A stretch of DNA of 64,000 nucleotides from Bacteroidetes bacterium ADurb.Bin145 (GTDB lineage Bacteria > Bacteroidota > Bacteroidia > Bacteroidales > VadinHA17), in contig MWDJ01000010.1 of NCBI GenBank assembly GCA_002070505.1, positions 26,382 through 90,381 of the forward strand. The letters are read 5' to 3'. Numbering within the stretch: the stretch's first letter is position 1; the number at the start of each line of letters is the position of its first letter. This document shows positions 18,601-26,081 of this stretch, one piece after another. A program made the translations under genes and the position numbers. The notes below the pieces were generated by a model. The model ran no database searches. It had not been told where the DNA came from and saw only the letters and a program-made list of their open reading frames with translations.

Positions 18601-18805
18601 CAATCTGCTCGACATAATTTTTTTCTATCTCCTCCGGCGGTTTTTCACCGGCTGACAGTTCTATATATATTTTTGGATTATTCAGATTGGGGAAAAGATC
18701 TGTTCCGAGCTTGCCAAAGGAAATAAAACCAAGGAGCACAATACCCAGTACCAACATCAATATTGTTACAGGGTATCTAACAGCAAATTGGGCAATCTTA
18801 TTCAT
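15662..18805 (-). CDS. RND efflux transporter permease subunit (AcrB/MdtB-like)
   Basis: 1047 residues, normal for an HAE-type RND permease: twelve helices with two large periplasmic loops. TM4 carries GAGMLVDNAIVVLENITR with the proton-relay Asp at about residue 415. The C-terminal half shows YIGIIMLGGIAVNNAIILIDRI. It uses proton-motive force to export substrate through the adaptor (18810-19859) and the TolC-like channel (19888-21387). Two RND permeases in tandem suggest a heteromeric trimer as in MdtBC, but this is inference. Odd feature: at about residues 251-270 a porter-domain loop holds a run of Ser-Ser-Thr repeats encoded by a 9-base microsatellite. It starts 4 bases after the adaptor stop. 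Confidence 0.92.
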   Translation of the reverse strand: MNKIAQFAVRYPVTILMLVLGIVLLGFISFGKLGTDLFPNLNNPKIYIELSAGEKPPEEIEKNYVEQIESLAMRQADVVQVSSVVKAGNALITVEYDWNKDMDEAFLDLQKELNSFAQNSDLEDFSISQYDPNASPVMVVGFRNDKITNMDDLRRIAENYIRNELVRIEGIADVKLTGDEEGEIIIETNNYLLQSFGITSDVIASQISAYNRNVSGGSIVEMGTKYTVKGVTVLEDINDLENIIVGFKQPSASTSSTSSTSSTSSTSSASSRVPVYLRDVATIKTGNKDPENIVTINGERCVGLSVYKEPKYNTVDAVKSLEKEFTILEKALPGYEFIKIQDQGNYIHNAISEVKNTLILGILLAVFVLYIFLRRIGTTLVISVAIPISIIATFNLMYFSHLTLNIMTLGGLALGAGMLVDNAIVVLENITRLREEGMPLKDAVINGTGQVGGAITASTVTTIVVFLPIVYLHGSSGEMFRDQAWTVAFALISSLLIALLVIPMMVSTLSSDKNKKTFHPEPLHFPGYPKLLERIIERRGLVIIFSAILISGSALLIPRIGSEFMPGSESAEFTINLSLPEGTSLDRTFSTARKVENIVRELLGEKIDLIYCQAGKQQTSSFAASNESQGENFASLKIRLKKEFSSISENAIDLIDSYLAGITDMETSYTREESALQTTLGTTEFPFILEISGDDYNELEKILDQSKEILKNNQALFNITTSMDEGTPEVEIEIDRFKSSFYNVPVENITNQIRNYLEGSSAGTFEENGEIKDITVKLEDVSISQLKDIMITAGSLKVPLSELARINTVVSPREITRRNQARTSYLYANVDKKYAFDKVIKEAQMALRPVTMPVDYKMEFTGEELQRKQSMSNLSFALILSLILVFMVLAAQFESIIQPFIIMLTVPLAGVGTILIFFLLGKTLNMMAYIGIIMLGGIAVNNAIILIDRINQLREDGFGKKAAIIAAGSQRIRPILMTSLTTILALLPLTIGFGESASLRSPMALAVIGGLVSSTMLTLVVIPCVYWFLDSFSKWITGRSQTEAAKL
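17994..18051. repeat. In-frame 9-base microsatellite inside the RND permease gene
   Basis: About six units of the form GTTGAAGAG/GTTGAAGAA (plus strand) in tandem. On the coding strand they give Ser-Ser-Thr triplets in a predicted periplasmic loop. Because the period is a multiple of three, copy-number change would alter loop length without shifting the frame. A similar GTTGAA-rich tract occurs in the sufB-sufC spacer. Confidence 0.85.
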
Positions 18806-18809
18806 CGGG

Positions 18810-19859
18810 TTACATAACTATTTTTACCTTGGATCTGTTGCTCAGGGTTTCATATCCGCTTATAACGACCCTGTCATTTTTCATAAGGCCCCTTGTGACT
18901 TCGACATCTGTCAGGTTTTCAAGTCCGGTTTCAATGATCCTTTCCTCAGCCAGGCCTCTCTGAACAATAAATACTGTTTTTCCCCTCTGGCGGGAGAGGA
19001 TTATATTTTTGGGGATCACAATAACAGAGTCCTTGCGGTTTGTAACTATATCAGCCTTGACAAACATTCCGGGCCTCAGAAGGTAATTTGTATTAGAGAT
19101 CTCTACATTGCCTTTAAAAGTCCGGGAGTCGGCATCAATTGCCGGTGATAATTGTGTCACATGACCCATTACGGTATCTTCCGGGATTGTATAGTTTGTG
19201 AGCCGCACATCCTGTCCGGGTTTAATTACTGAGATGTATTTCTCAGGAAGCTGGACTTCCATGTACATTGTCTGGTAATCCATAATTTTTGCAATAGAAG
19301 ATCCGGTTTCGATTTGGGTTCCCGGAGTATAATAAGGGAGGTCAACGATAACCCCGTTAATTGGTGAGATAATCCTTGTCTTTGCCATTTGCAGCTTTGC
19401 ACTCTCCAGGTTTGTTTTAGCATTTTCATATTCTATGCTTGCGGTCTTCAGCTCTTTGAGTGTAACACCTCCTTTTTCGTAGAGTGATTCCTGTTTTTTC
19501 AGTTCACTTTCAGCAAGCTCAAGGTTCAGCTGAGTAGTCTCGAGCTTCACGCCAATAACATACTCTCTGTCTTCAAGCCTTGCTATCAGATCACCGGTTC
19601 GGACCTTATCTCCCATTTTCCATGGTTTTCCGGTCTGGGGATTTATTTCAAGATAATAGTTCGCCGATATCTTTGATTTTAATTCTATCTGGCCCTTTGG
19701 GAAGGCTGTCCCGGTAGTATTAATGAATTCTTCGATCGGTTTCAGGCTTATATCCTGAACGGAGACAGGTATCTCCACATCGGCGGTCAGGTTCTGGTCC
19801 TGGTTTCTGCAGGAAGCTAATGCAAGAGCTAAAACGACGGCAAGTACAAGATTTTTCAT
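18810..19859 (-). CDS. Efflux RND transporter periplasmic adaptor subunit (membrane fusion lipoprotein)
   Basis: 349 residues. The lipoprotein signal LALALASC puts the lipid-bearing Cys at residue 17, anchoring the adaptor in the inner membrane. The lipoyl half-motifs are KMGDKVRTGDLIARLEDREY and the returning ISPINGVIVDLPYYTPGTQIE. They flank an alpha hairpin (about residues 95-165, LNLELAESELKKQESLYEKG). The beta-barrel domain with RPGMFVKADIV follows. It joins the RND permeases to the TolC-like channel. Stop and start are separated by 4 bases from the RND gene downstream and by 28 from the channel gene upstream. Confidence 0.9.
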   Translation of the reverse strand: MKNLVLAVVLALALASCRNQDQNLTADVEIPVSVQDISLKPIEEFINTTGTAFPKGQIELKSKISANYYLEINPQTGKPWKMGDKVRTGDLIARLEDREYVIGVKLETTQLNLELAESELKKQESLYEKGGVTLKELKTASIEYENAKTNLESAKLQMAKTRIISPINGVIVDLPYYTPGTQIETGSSIAKIMDYQTMYMEVQLPEKYISVIKPGQDVRLTNYTIPEDTVMGHVTQLSPAIDADSRTFKGNVEISNTNYLLRPGMFVKADIVTNRKDSVIVIPKNIILSRQRGKTVFIVQRGLAEERIIETGLENLTDVEVTRGLMKNDRVVISGYETLSNRSKVKIVM

Positions 19860-19887
19860 TTAAGTACTATTTAATTTTCATTATTTG

Positions 19888-21387
19888 TTAAAGTGTTTTC
19901 ACCGGAGTTACCGGTACGTTTTTTTCAAAATCGTAAAGAGTCTGAATTTTGAGATTAAGAAGTTCCAGCTTATATGATATAAGCGAATTGGTGTAAGATA
20001 TCTGCTGTTGAGAGAGCTGGTTCTGATAAATGTTCAGATCCATACCGGTAAGATCCCCGTTACGGTATTTTTCCAGATTAAGATCATAGGTCAGCTGGGC
20101 ATTGTTGACATTCTGGCGTGCTATTTCAATCTGATTTTTAAGATTGATAAGGTTCCTGCAAACCTGCCTTATATTGAGAATGATATCATTCTGCTCCTCT
20201 TCAAGGGATATCTTTGATGATTCTATTGAAGCTTCAGAAGCCTTGATCCTTGATTTCCTTTCTCCCCAGTCCCACAGTGGGATTGTAAGTGACAGGGAAA
20301 CGCTTTCATTATCAGTGGGATTTTCATACAAGTTTCCTAAATTCTCATTATCACCAAACAAACCGACTGACAGGTCAAGCTGCCCTTTGAACTCATTCAG
20401 AGCTTTTGTTGTAATAAGGTCAAACTGAGAAGTTTCGAGATTTATCTGACTTTGTCTTATTTCCATCCGGTTTGCAAGGCCCTGGTCAATAGCAAAAGCA
20501 ACATCTATACCGACTGTATCAACTTCAATATTCGGCAATACTAAAAGATCGTCATAAAGACTTATTCCTATAAGTATCTTGAATTCATCCTTGGCATTTT
20601 CGAAAGAGACCTGGCTGTTCTCAAAAGATGATTTTGAAGATGCAAGGTTGAGTTCAGCCTGGAATATTTCTTCGCGGGCAGACAGGCCTGCATCAACTTT
20701 ATTCTTTATGATCTCGTAGCTTTTCTGCATATTCTCATAAGCCTGACGATCTATTTCGAGACTTTGCTGTTTCTGGTAGACATTGTAAAAGGATATGGTC
20801 ACCTGTCTTTCAAGAGAAAGCAATTGAATTGCGTAATTTAGCTGTGCATTTTCATGAGCCAGCTGGAGTTCCTTTAGCTGCAACCGGGTCCTGTTATAAG
20901 TGAAAATAGGTTGTGACAGGTTCAGCGACAGGCTGTTACTAAATCCTTTATTAGTGTTGTTAGAATATTCACTGTAGGAATCAACATAGCCGAATTTATT
21001 TAGAAGCGATACTCTTGCATCAGTAAGGAGTATTGGCTGTGAGACAGTAAAAACCCCGTAACTCTCGGTTGTTTTTGTAGTATTCCAGGCCGAAATGAGG
21101 TCATTGAATGAACGATCCTGCCTGTAGGAGAGAGGATTGACTGACAGGGAGAAATTTGATTTCAGGGCGGCATTCTGTGCATTCAGGTTTTCCTGACTCC
21201 TGATCAGATTCAGCCTTGTTCGTTTCATCGCAGGGCTGTTATCCTCAGCAACCTTCAATGATTGTTCCAGTGTAAGCCCCCTTTGGGCGAATGCTGTTAA
21301 GCCATGTATAATTAACAGGAGAATTGCGAGATTAATTCTCTTTCCTGTTTTTACCTGCTTTTTCATTTTTGTTAAATTATAGTTCAT
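19888..21387 (-). CDS. TolC family outer membrane efflux protein
   Basis: 499 residues: signal peptide ending LTAFA (about residue 34), then two copies of the outer-membrane-efflux alpha-helical repeat, with LTLEQSLKVAEDNSPAMKRTRLN at the start and SLSLTIPLWDWGERKSRIKASEAS in the second half. It forms a trimeric channel through the outer membrane and periplasm. The ATG at 21387 shares its first base with the last base of the preceding gene's stop (TAATG), indicating translational coupling. An alternative ATG at 21366 would leave a more conventional signal peptide (MKKQVKTGKR...). It is the only outer-membrane component of the unit. Confidence 0.9.
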   Translation of the reverse strand: MNYNLTKMKKQVKTGKRINLAILLLIIHGLTAFAQRGLTLEQSLKVAEDNSPAMKRTRLNLIRSQENLNAQNAALKSNFSLSVNPLSYRQDRSFNDLISAWNTTKTTESYGVFTVSQPILLTDARVSLLNKFGYVDSYSEYSNNTNKGFSNSLSLNLSQPIFTYNRTRLQLKELQLAHENAQLNYAIQLLSLERQVTISFYNVYQKQQSLEIDRQAYENMQKSYEIIKNKVDAGLSAREEIFQAELNLASSKSSFENSQVSFENAKDEFKILIGISLYDDLLVLPNIEVDTVGIDVAFAIDQGLANRMEIRQSQINLETSQFDLITTKALNEFKGQLDLSVGLFGDNENLGNLYENPTDNESVSLSLTIPLWDWGERKSRIKASEASIESSKISLEEEQNDIILNIRQVCRNLINLKNQIEIARQNVNNAQLTYDLNLEKYRNGDLTGMDLNIYQNQLSQQQISYTNSLISYKLELLNLKIQTLYDFEKNVPVTPVKTL

Positions 21388-24300
21388 TACTGATTATCTT
21401 TTGCCCATTTAACTGCATCGGCGATTACCATCCTTCCTTCTGAAAGATTTGAGATCTTTACTTTAGCCGTATCTGCTGAGAGATAATATCTGCCAAGGTA
21501 ATTCCAGCCTCCTTCAGCGTTCTGGTAATCAAAAGTCATCTCTTCCACACCCTGATCATGATATATTTTCAGATGGAGATCCTTTATTGGTGCCTCAGCT
21601 CCCGGGCCGCCCTGAAATGCACCCGGCCCACTTGCTCCGGGAACGTTTCCGGGAGGCATATCTCCCCGGGGCCTACCTCCTCCTGGTCCTCCTCCTGGTC
21701 CTCCTCCTCCCGGCCCGCCTCCTCCCGGCCCTCGTCCGCCGGGGCCCATCGCCCTGCCTCTTACCATTGTCCGCTCAACAGATTTACCCACGTAGAAATA
21801 TATGTTATAATAACCAGGATCTTTTATTATTGCATTCCATGTTGCCTCCTTATTGCCTGATCCTGCCCTTGTATATACCGCTGAAAGAATATATCTCCCG
21901 TAATATGATGATTGAACAACCGGCTGCCAGTGTTCAGGAGCATACATATTGTTGATCTGCAAATATGTATTTCCCTGGTTGTTATTTATTTTAAGCAGCT
22001 TTTTTAAAGGGCTATTATCGATCTGCCTCGAAATATGGAATAGTGAGTCCTCATTATCAATGATTATTTCATCGGGATTACCATAATCAGGAATTGATGG
22101 AAGGAGTTCTTCTCCTGTAAAAGGTTTTGTTCCTTCTTTTATCCTCCCTATTTCATTGACTGGTATGATAAGCTGACCAGGAATATTCTTGGAAAAAATT
22201 GTGTTTATCATCATGGCCCTGGGTTCTGCGTCAAGTATTAAGCCTATTCTCTTAGCTTCACAACTGTCTATTGATACTATTTTTGATATATCAGCAGATT
22301 CCATTCCCCTTCCCTGTCGTGAAATAGCCATTATTCCCCTGCCTCCGCCGGGCATCATCAACGGTCCCCTGCCTCCCGGCCCTCCCTGCGGGCCTGCACC
22401 TCCCGTACGGAAAGAGATATTGAACAGACCTGTAACAGGCTCCGGATTAGAAGCCACAAAAGTCACCTGATATCTTACCCGGTTTTCCACAACAATTTCT
22501 GATACCTGAAGATTACTGATTATAAAACCGGGAAGCTCTTTACTCCCGAACCAGTTATCAAGGTATGGGTAAAAGCCAAAGCCAAATTTTTCAATCATGT
22601 CGTTGTTGAATTGCTCAATACCGACACTTCTGAACCTGTGGTCATCAAGGTATTTTTTGAACCAGTCGTTGAATTCCTCAATACCTGCTTTTGCCCTGAA
22701 AAGATTGAAAAGATAATCTCCCTTGACAGTCAGAACCTGCCTTATAGTGTCACTCGCAGGATTCTTCGAGAGAAGTTCCCTGAAACTGTACCTGCTGAGG
22801 ATAAGATTAGCCTGGTCATTATCTGTCATCACCCGGTCCATCCCCTGGTACCCTGAAGGTAATGGTGAAGCAACCTTTTGAAGGTGAGATTCAAAAGCTG
22901 CATTTATTCCAGGATAATCATGTGAATAGAAATTGTTTTTAAAAAAGTAAAAGCTCGGACTCAGACGATACCGGACCGGCTCATTAACTGCATTCCCATT
23001 GACGAACCTGAAGTTCTCACCACTGATGAAAGTATTCCTGATAAAGTCATTGAATAACCTTACCTCCAGCTCTTTATCAGTAATTACAGTGTTGCTTCTT
23101 GCCATCCTCCTCTTCTGTCTGGCTTTCTGTTTACGAAAACCGGCATTTCTGATCGTGGCCATTCTCTCAGGGAGAAGCACCAATGACGGCTGAATCTCTG
23201 CCCTTGTCTGAGTGCTCATCCTCGGGTATGAATAAAACTGTACCGGAACCTCGACGAAACTCAGAGTATTAAATGGATATTCCGAAGAAAAATTTGTCTC
23301 CAGTTCAGTCATTATTCCCGATACCAGCAAAGAAAGGGTATCTTTCAGTTCACTGAACTCATTCCTGTAATAATCGTTACCAGGGAAATAATGAGTTATG
23401 TAATTAATAGAATCAACTGTTAAGGTATCAGAAAGATAATTGCCAATCGCCAGAGTTAAACCTGTGAGCGGGAATTCCGTCCTGAAGGTGTAAATTTCAG
23501 TTTCCTTTTTCATAATTCCCTGGGAAACTGGTACTAATCCGGGAGTGGTTTTTACCCTGAGATCGAAATTTGTAAAATCAATCTTCATTCTTGCAGGATT
23601 ATCAGGATAATAGTTTAATCCCGGAACCGGGTACCAGTGAGTTTCCGGAGTCAGTAAAACAAAATCCTTAGTCAGGAAAGCCTGTCGTTTATTTACCCGG
23701 AGCATCTCAATCATGTATGGATTATCCTTTATGTTTCCTGTGTAATTCGGATAGCAGAATGCTTCATGAATGCTCCCGGCGTAAGTAATTGTCAATGAAT
23801 CCTTCTGTCCGGGTTGAAGCATCGCAGGCAACCCGACCAGAATGATATGATTCACTGTTTTGAAATCAATTTCCTGACCGCTATGGTAAACTTGCTTTAC
23901 TTTCAGACCGGGATTCAGGGAAAAGAAGCATTCATTTATTCCGGTCTTATTTTCGTTAACGAAACATAAGGCAGCTTCAGCTTCGATTTCCCCGCCTGAA
24001 TGTGAAATATCGATTTTTGCATCGGTCAGTGTTACGGCATCCTGGCTTTCAAATTGCCTGTTTGTCTCGATTATCAGCTTCCTTTCATTAAGATTTCTCT
24101 TATAAATTAAGAAAGTGTTTTTTGTACAAATAATTGTCCCTGCAAGAGAAAGGAAGAGAAGAACGTAACAAAGAGTAGTTTGTAATTTTGACTGGGGCAA
24201 CCTCTTAAATGTTAAAATTGTTGCCATAACCAGGCAAAGTCCGAAAAGCAGGTACATCAGACGCTGGTTAACAATAAGCTGGTTATTGTCAAATCCGATG

Positions 24301-24947
24301 ATTCCCGATTTAAAAACCGGAAGGCCGAAAGCCATATAATCAAATAAGGAACCCATCCTGTAATACAGCCAGAACATGTTAAGAGCAGCGAGACCAAGTA
24401 ATAAAAGAAATGTAATAGCCTGATTACCTATAATTTGCATAAGCATAAAAGCAAGTCCAAGGCTGAAAATTATTGTCGGAACCGATATTATCAGAAGGTA
24501 TTGCAGATAAGAGACCAGGTCCACACTCATGTCTTTTGAGATTATATTCATCAGCAGGGCGATGAAGAGAATTATGATATCCAGACCTATGAAAAGCTTC
24601 AGGATTCCCCATGTCTTACCGGTTATATATTCAAAATTTGATACAGGTCTTGTATAAAGCACTTCATTTGTGTCGATTTTTTTATCCCTTTTCAGGAAAT
24701 CGGCTGCCAGGAATATGACCACTATTGATTGTACAATGTTCAGAATATAGAGGTTAATAAGAGGAACTGAGGACGGGATAGAAACAAGTTCCCATGATTC
24801 ATCTCCAATGGGAGAAAAGAGCCCGATGTTCAGAAAGGTAAAAATCACGAACGAACCTATAGCAAAAAGCCTGAAGAACCAGCTTCTTCGAAGGGTCACA
24901 GCCTCATATCGGGCTACTGTTCTTATATTATGAAAAAATGTTATCAC
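21387..24947 (-). CDS. Giant ABC-2 permease with degenerate M1-peptidase-like ectodomain and golvesin-like C-terminal domain
   Basis: 1186 residues. Residues 1-285 form an ABC-2 permease with about six to seven helices (FLAADFLKRDKKIDTNEVLYTRPVSN is the typical cytoplasmic segment). Residues about 310-830 resemble the ectodomain of M1 aminopeptidases attached to such permeases in Bacteroidota. However, I find no HExxH zinc motif and no GAMEN exopeptidase motif, and the corresponding segment reads EIQPSLVLLPERMATIR, so it is probably non-catalytic. Residues about 851-870 and 1059-1112 are Gly/Pro-rich runs. The C-terminus (about 995-1186) matches the golvesin/xanthan-lyase carbohydrate-binding-like domain: GGWNYLGRYYL and EGRMVIADAVKW are its hallmarks. 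The second Gly/Pro run is inserted inside that domain. The gene sits 9 bases after the ABC ATPase gene, its likely partner. Confidence 0.78.
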   Translation of the reverse strand: MITFFHNIRTVARYEAVTLRRSWFFRLFAIGSFVIFTFLNIGLFSPIGDESWELVSIPSSVPLINLYILNIVQSIVVIFLAADFLKRDKKIDTNEVLYTRPVSNFEYITGKTWGILKLFIGLDIIILFIALLMNIISKDMSVDLVSYLQYLLIISVPTIIFSLGLAFMLMQIIGNQAITFLLLLGLAALNMFWLYYRMGSLFDYMAFGLPVFKSGIIGFDNNQLIVNQRLMYLLFGLCLVMATILTFKRLPQSKLQTTLCYVLLFLSLAGTIICTKNTFLIYKRNLNERKLIIETNRQFESQDAVTLTDAKIDISHSGGEIEAEAALCFVNENKTGINECFFSLNPGLKVKQVYHSGQEIDFKTVNHIILVGLPAMLQPGQKDSLTITYAGSIHEAFCYPNYTGNIKDNPYMIEMLRVNKRQAFLTKDFVLLTPETHWYPVPGLNYYPDNPARMKIDFTNFDLRVKTTPGLVPVSQGIMKKETEIYTFRTEFPLTGLTLAIGNYLSDTLTVDSINYITHYFPGNDYYRNEFSELKDTLSLLVSGIMTELETNFSSEYPFNTLSFVEVPVQFYSYPRMSTQTRAEIQPSLVLLPERMATIRNAGFRKQKARQKRRMARSNTVITDKELEVRLFNDFIRNTFISGENFRFVNGNAVNEPVRYRLSPSFYFFKNNFYSHDYPGINAAFESHLQKVASPLPSGYQGMDRVMTDNDQANLILSRYSFRELLSKNPASDTIRQVLTVKGDYLFNLFRAKAGIEEFNDWFKKYLDDHRFRSVGIEQFNNDMIEKFGFGFYPYLDNWFGSKELPGFIISNLQVSEIVVENRVRYQVTFVASNPEPVTGLFNISFRTGGAGPQGGPGGRGPLMMPGGGRGIMAISRQGRGMESADISKIVSIDSCEAKRIGLILDAEPRAMMINTIFSKNIPGQLIIPVNEIGRIKEGTKPFTGEELLPSIPDYGNPDEIIIDNEDSLFHISRQIDNSPLKKLLKINNNQGNTYLQINNMYAPEHWQPVVQSSYYGRYILSAVYTRAGSGNKEATWNAIIKDPGYYNIYFYVGKSVERTMVRGRAMGPGGRGPGGGGPGGGGPGGGPGGGRPRGDMPPGNVPGASGPGAFQGGPGAEAPIKDLHLKIYHDQGVEEMTFDYQNAEGGWNYLGRYYLSADTAKVKISNLSEGRMVIADAVKWAKDNQ

Positions 24948-24956
24948 ACTATAATT

Positions 24957-25850
24957 TTATTCAGCTATGTCTGCATGTAATTTATGTTCCATGAAATACA
25001 CATATGCATGTTCGATGTTGGGGATGATTTCGGAGCAGGCAAATTCAGGTAAATCATCTGATACGATCTGCACTTCCCAGCCTGTTTCTACTGGTATTGT
25101 TGAAATGACATTATATTTTTCTTTTACATCTTCATATTCGGAAGGGGTCAGGTTTAATTTAAAAACGTGGTTTTCTGCATGTCTTATAAGCTCCGGTGGT
25201 GAACCTGAGAAGACCAGTTCTCCTTTGTTCAGCAAAGCCATTCCCTGGCAGGTAGATGATATGTCTCCAACAATATGGGTTGAAAGAATGATAGTGACAT
25301 TATGCTGTGTGAGCTGGGAAAGGATGTTCCTGAATCTTATTCTCTCATCAGGATCAAGACCTGTCGTAGGTTCATCGACTACAATTATAGAAGGACTGCC
25401 AATAAGAGCCTGAGCTATTCCAAGACGCCTTTTCATCCCACCCGACAACCTGTTAGCCTGCCTGTCCCTCACTTCAAGCAAACCCACCTGGTCAAGCAGC
25501 CTGTCAACTTCGGCAAGCCTGGCCTTCCTGTTCTTCATACCGGCCAGAGCTCCGGAATAATCAAGGAATTCCCATGTTTTCAGGGAGGTAAAAAATCTGA
25601 AATCCTGAGGCAGATAGCCGAGCATGCTTCGTAATTCCTTCCGGTATTTCTGAATATCTTTTCCATCGATAAGCACCGAACCTGATGTGGGTTTCATCAG
25701 TGCAACTATGATCCTCATCAGGCTTGATTTACCGGCTCCGTTAGGTCCAAGAAGGCCGAACATCCCGGTCCCGAACTCGAGATTAATATCTTTTAATGCC
25801 TGATTACCGTTGGGATAAATCTTATTCAGTCCCAGAATTTCCACTTTCAT
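24957..25850 (-). CDS. ABC transporter ATP-binding protein, first gene of the efflux unit
   Basis: 297 residues: Walker A GLLGPNGAGKSSLMR, Q-loop LGYLPQDFRF, signature NRLSGGMKRRLG, Walker B IIVVDEPTTGLDP, switch His in ILSTHIVGD, plus a C-terminal accessory domain of about 85 residues. It closely resembles the ATPase domain fused to the second RND permease of the same unit: both have GMFGLLGPNGAGK and DEPTxGLDPxERIRFRN. This suggests a duplication within the locus. It should energise the large permease encoded 9 bases downstream. The ATG at 25850 is the first start of the unit; 231 bases of non-coding DNA separate it from the divergent HD gene. Confidence 0.9.
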   Translation of the reverse strand: MKVEILGLNKIYPNGNQALKDINLEFGTGMFGLLGPNGAGKSSLMRIIVALMKPTSGSVLIDGKDIQKYRKELRSMLGYLPQDFRFFTSLKTWEFLDYSGALAGMKNRKARLAEVDRLLDQVGLLEVRDRQANRLSGGMKRRLGIAQALIGSPSIIVVDEPTTGLDPDERIRFRNILSQLTQHNVTIILSTHIVGDISSTCQGMALLNKGELVFSGSPPELIRHAENHVFKLNLTPSEYEDVKEKYNVISTIPVETGWEVQIVSDDLPEFACSEIIPNIEHAYVYFMEHKLHADIAE

Positions 25851-25890
25851 AGAGGGTGATCATCGTTAGAAAGGTATATTTATTATATAG

Positions 25891-25948
25891 ATGCAATAAA
25901 GACGTCTTTTATTCCGAATGCTGCATTGGAGTATACATTTTATTGCAT
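25891..25948. promoter_or_regulatory. Inverted repeat and palindrome upstream of the efflux unit
   Basis: ATGCAATAAA (25891-25900) is exactly complementary to TTTATTGCAT (25939-25948), with a 38-base spacer. A separate perfect 12-base palindrome, AAAGACGTCTTT, spans 25898-25909 and overlaps the left arm. Placed 41-98 bases before the first start codon of the efflux unit, this is a plausible operator region for a dimeric regulator. No regulator gene is adjacent, so its identity is unknown. Confidence 0.4.
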
Positions 25949-26033
25949 GAGAAATAAGAATCTGCTAAATAACAGCAAATTAGGAAAAATTAATGAAAGT
26001 AGTCAAACTATATTATTAGAGAATGGTAATTAG

Positions 26034-26062
26034 TTGTAATGCCAAACAAATTCATATTTTTG
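26034..26062 (+). promoter_or_regulatory. Promoter of the HD-lpxD-lpxC/fabZ-lpxA cluster
   Basis: TTG (26034-26036), 18-base spacer, TATTTTTG (26055-26062): a full match to the Bacteroidota -7 element TAnnTTTG. Predicted transcription start is about 26069, so the leader before the ATG at 26082 is very short. Confidence 0.65.
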
Positions 26063-26081
26063 TAAGCTAAGTTTTCTTTCT

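Noticed and set aside
19888-21387. An internal start at 21366 for the TolC-like protein
   Set aside because: It remains possible, but the TAATG overlap at 21387 favours coupled translation from the first ATG, so it is kept only as an alternative.
21558-21955. Plus-strand open frames opposite the Gly/Pro-rich insert
   Set aside because: They are Ser/Pro-rich complements of the GGN/CCN repeat in the large permease gene.
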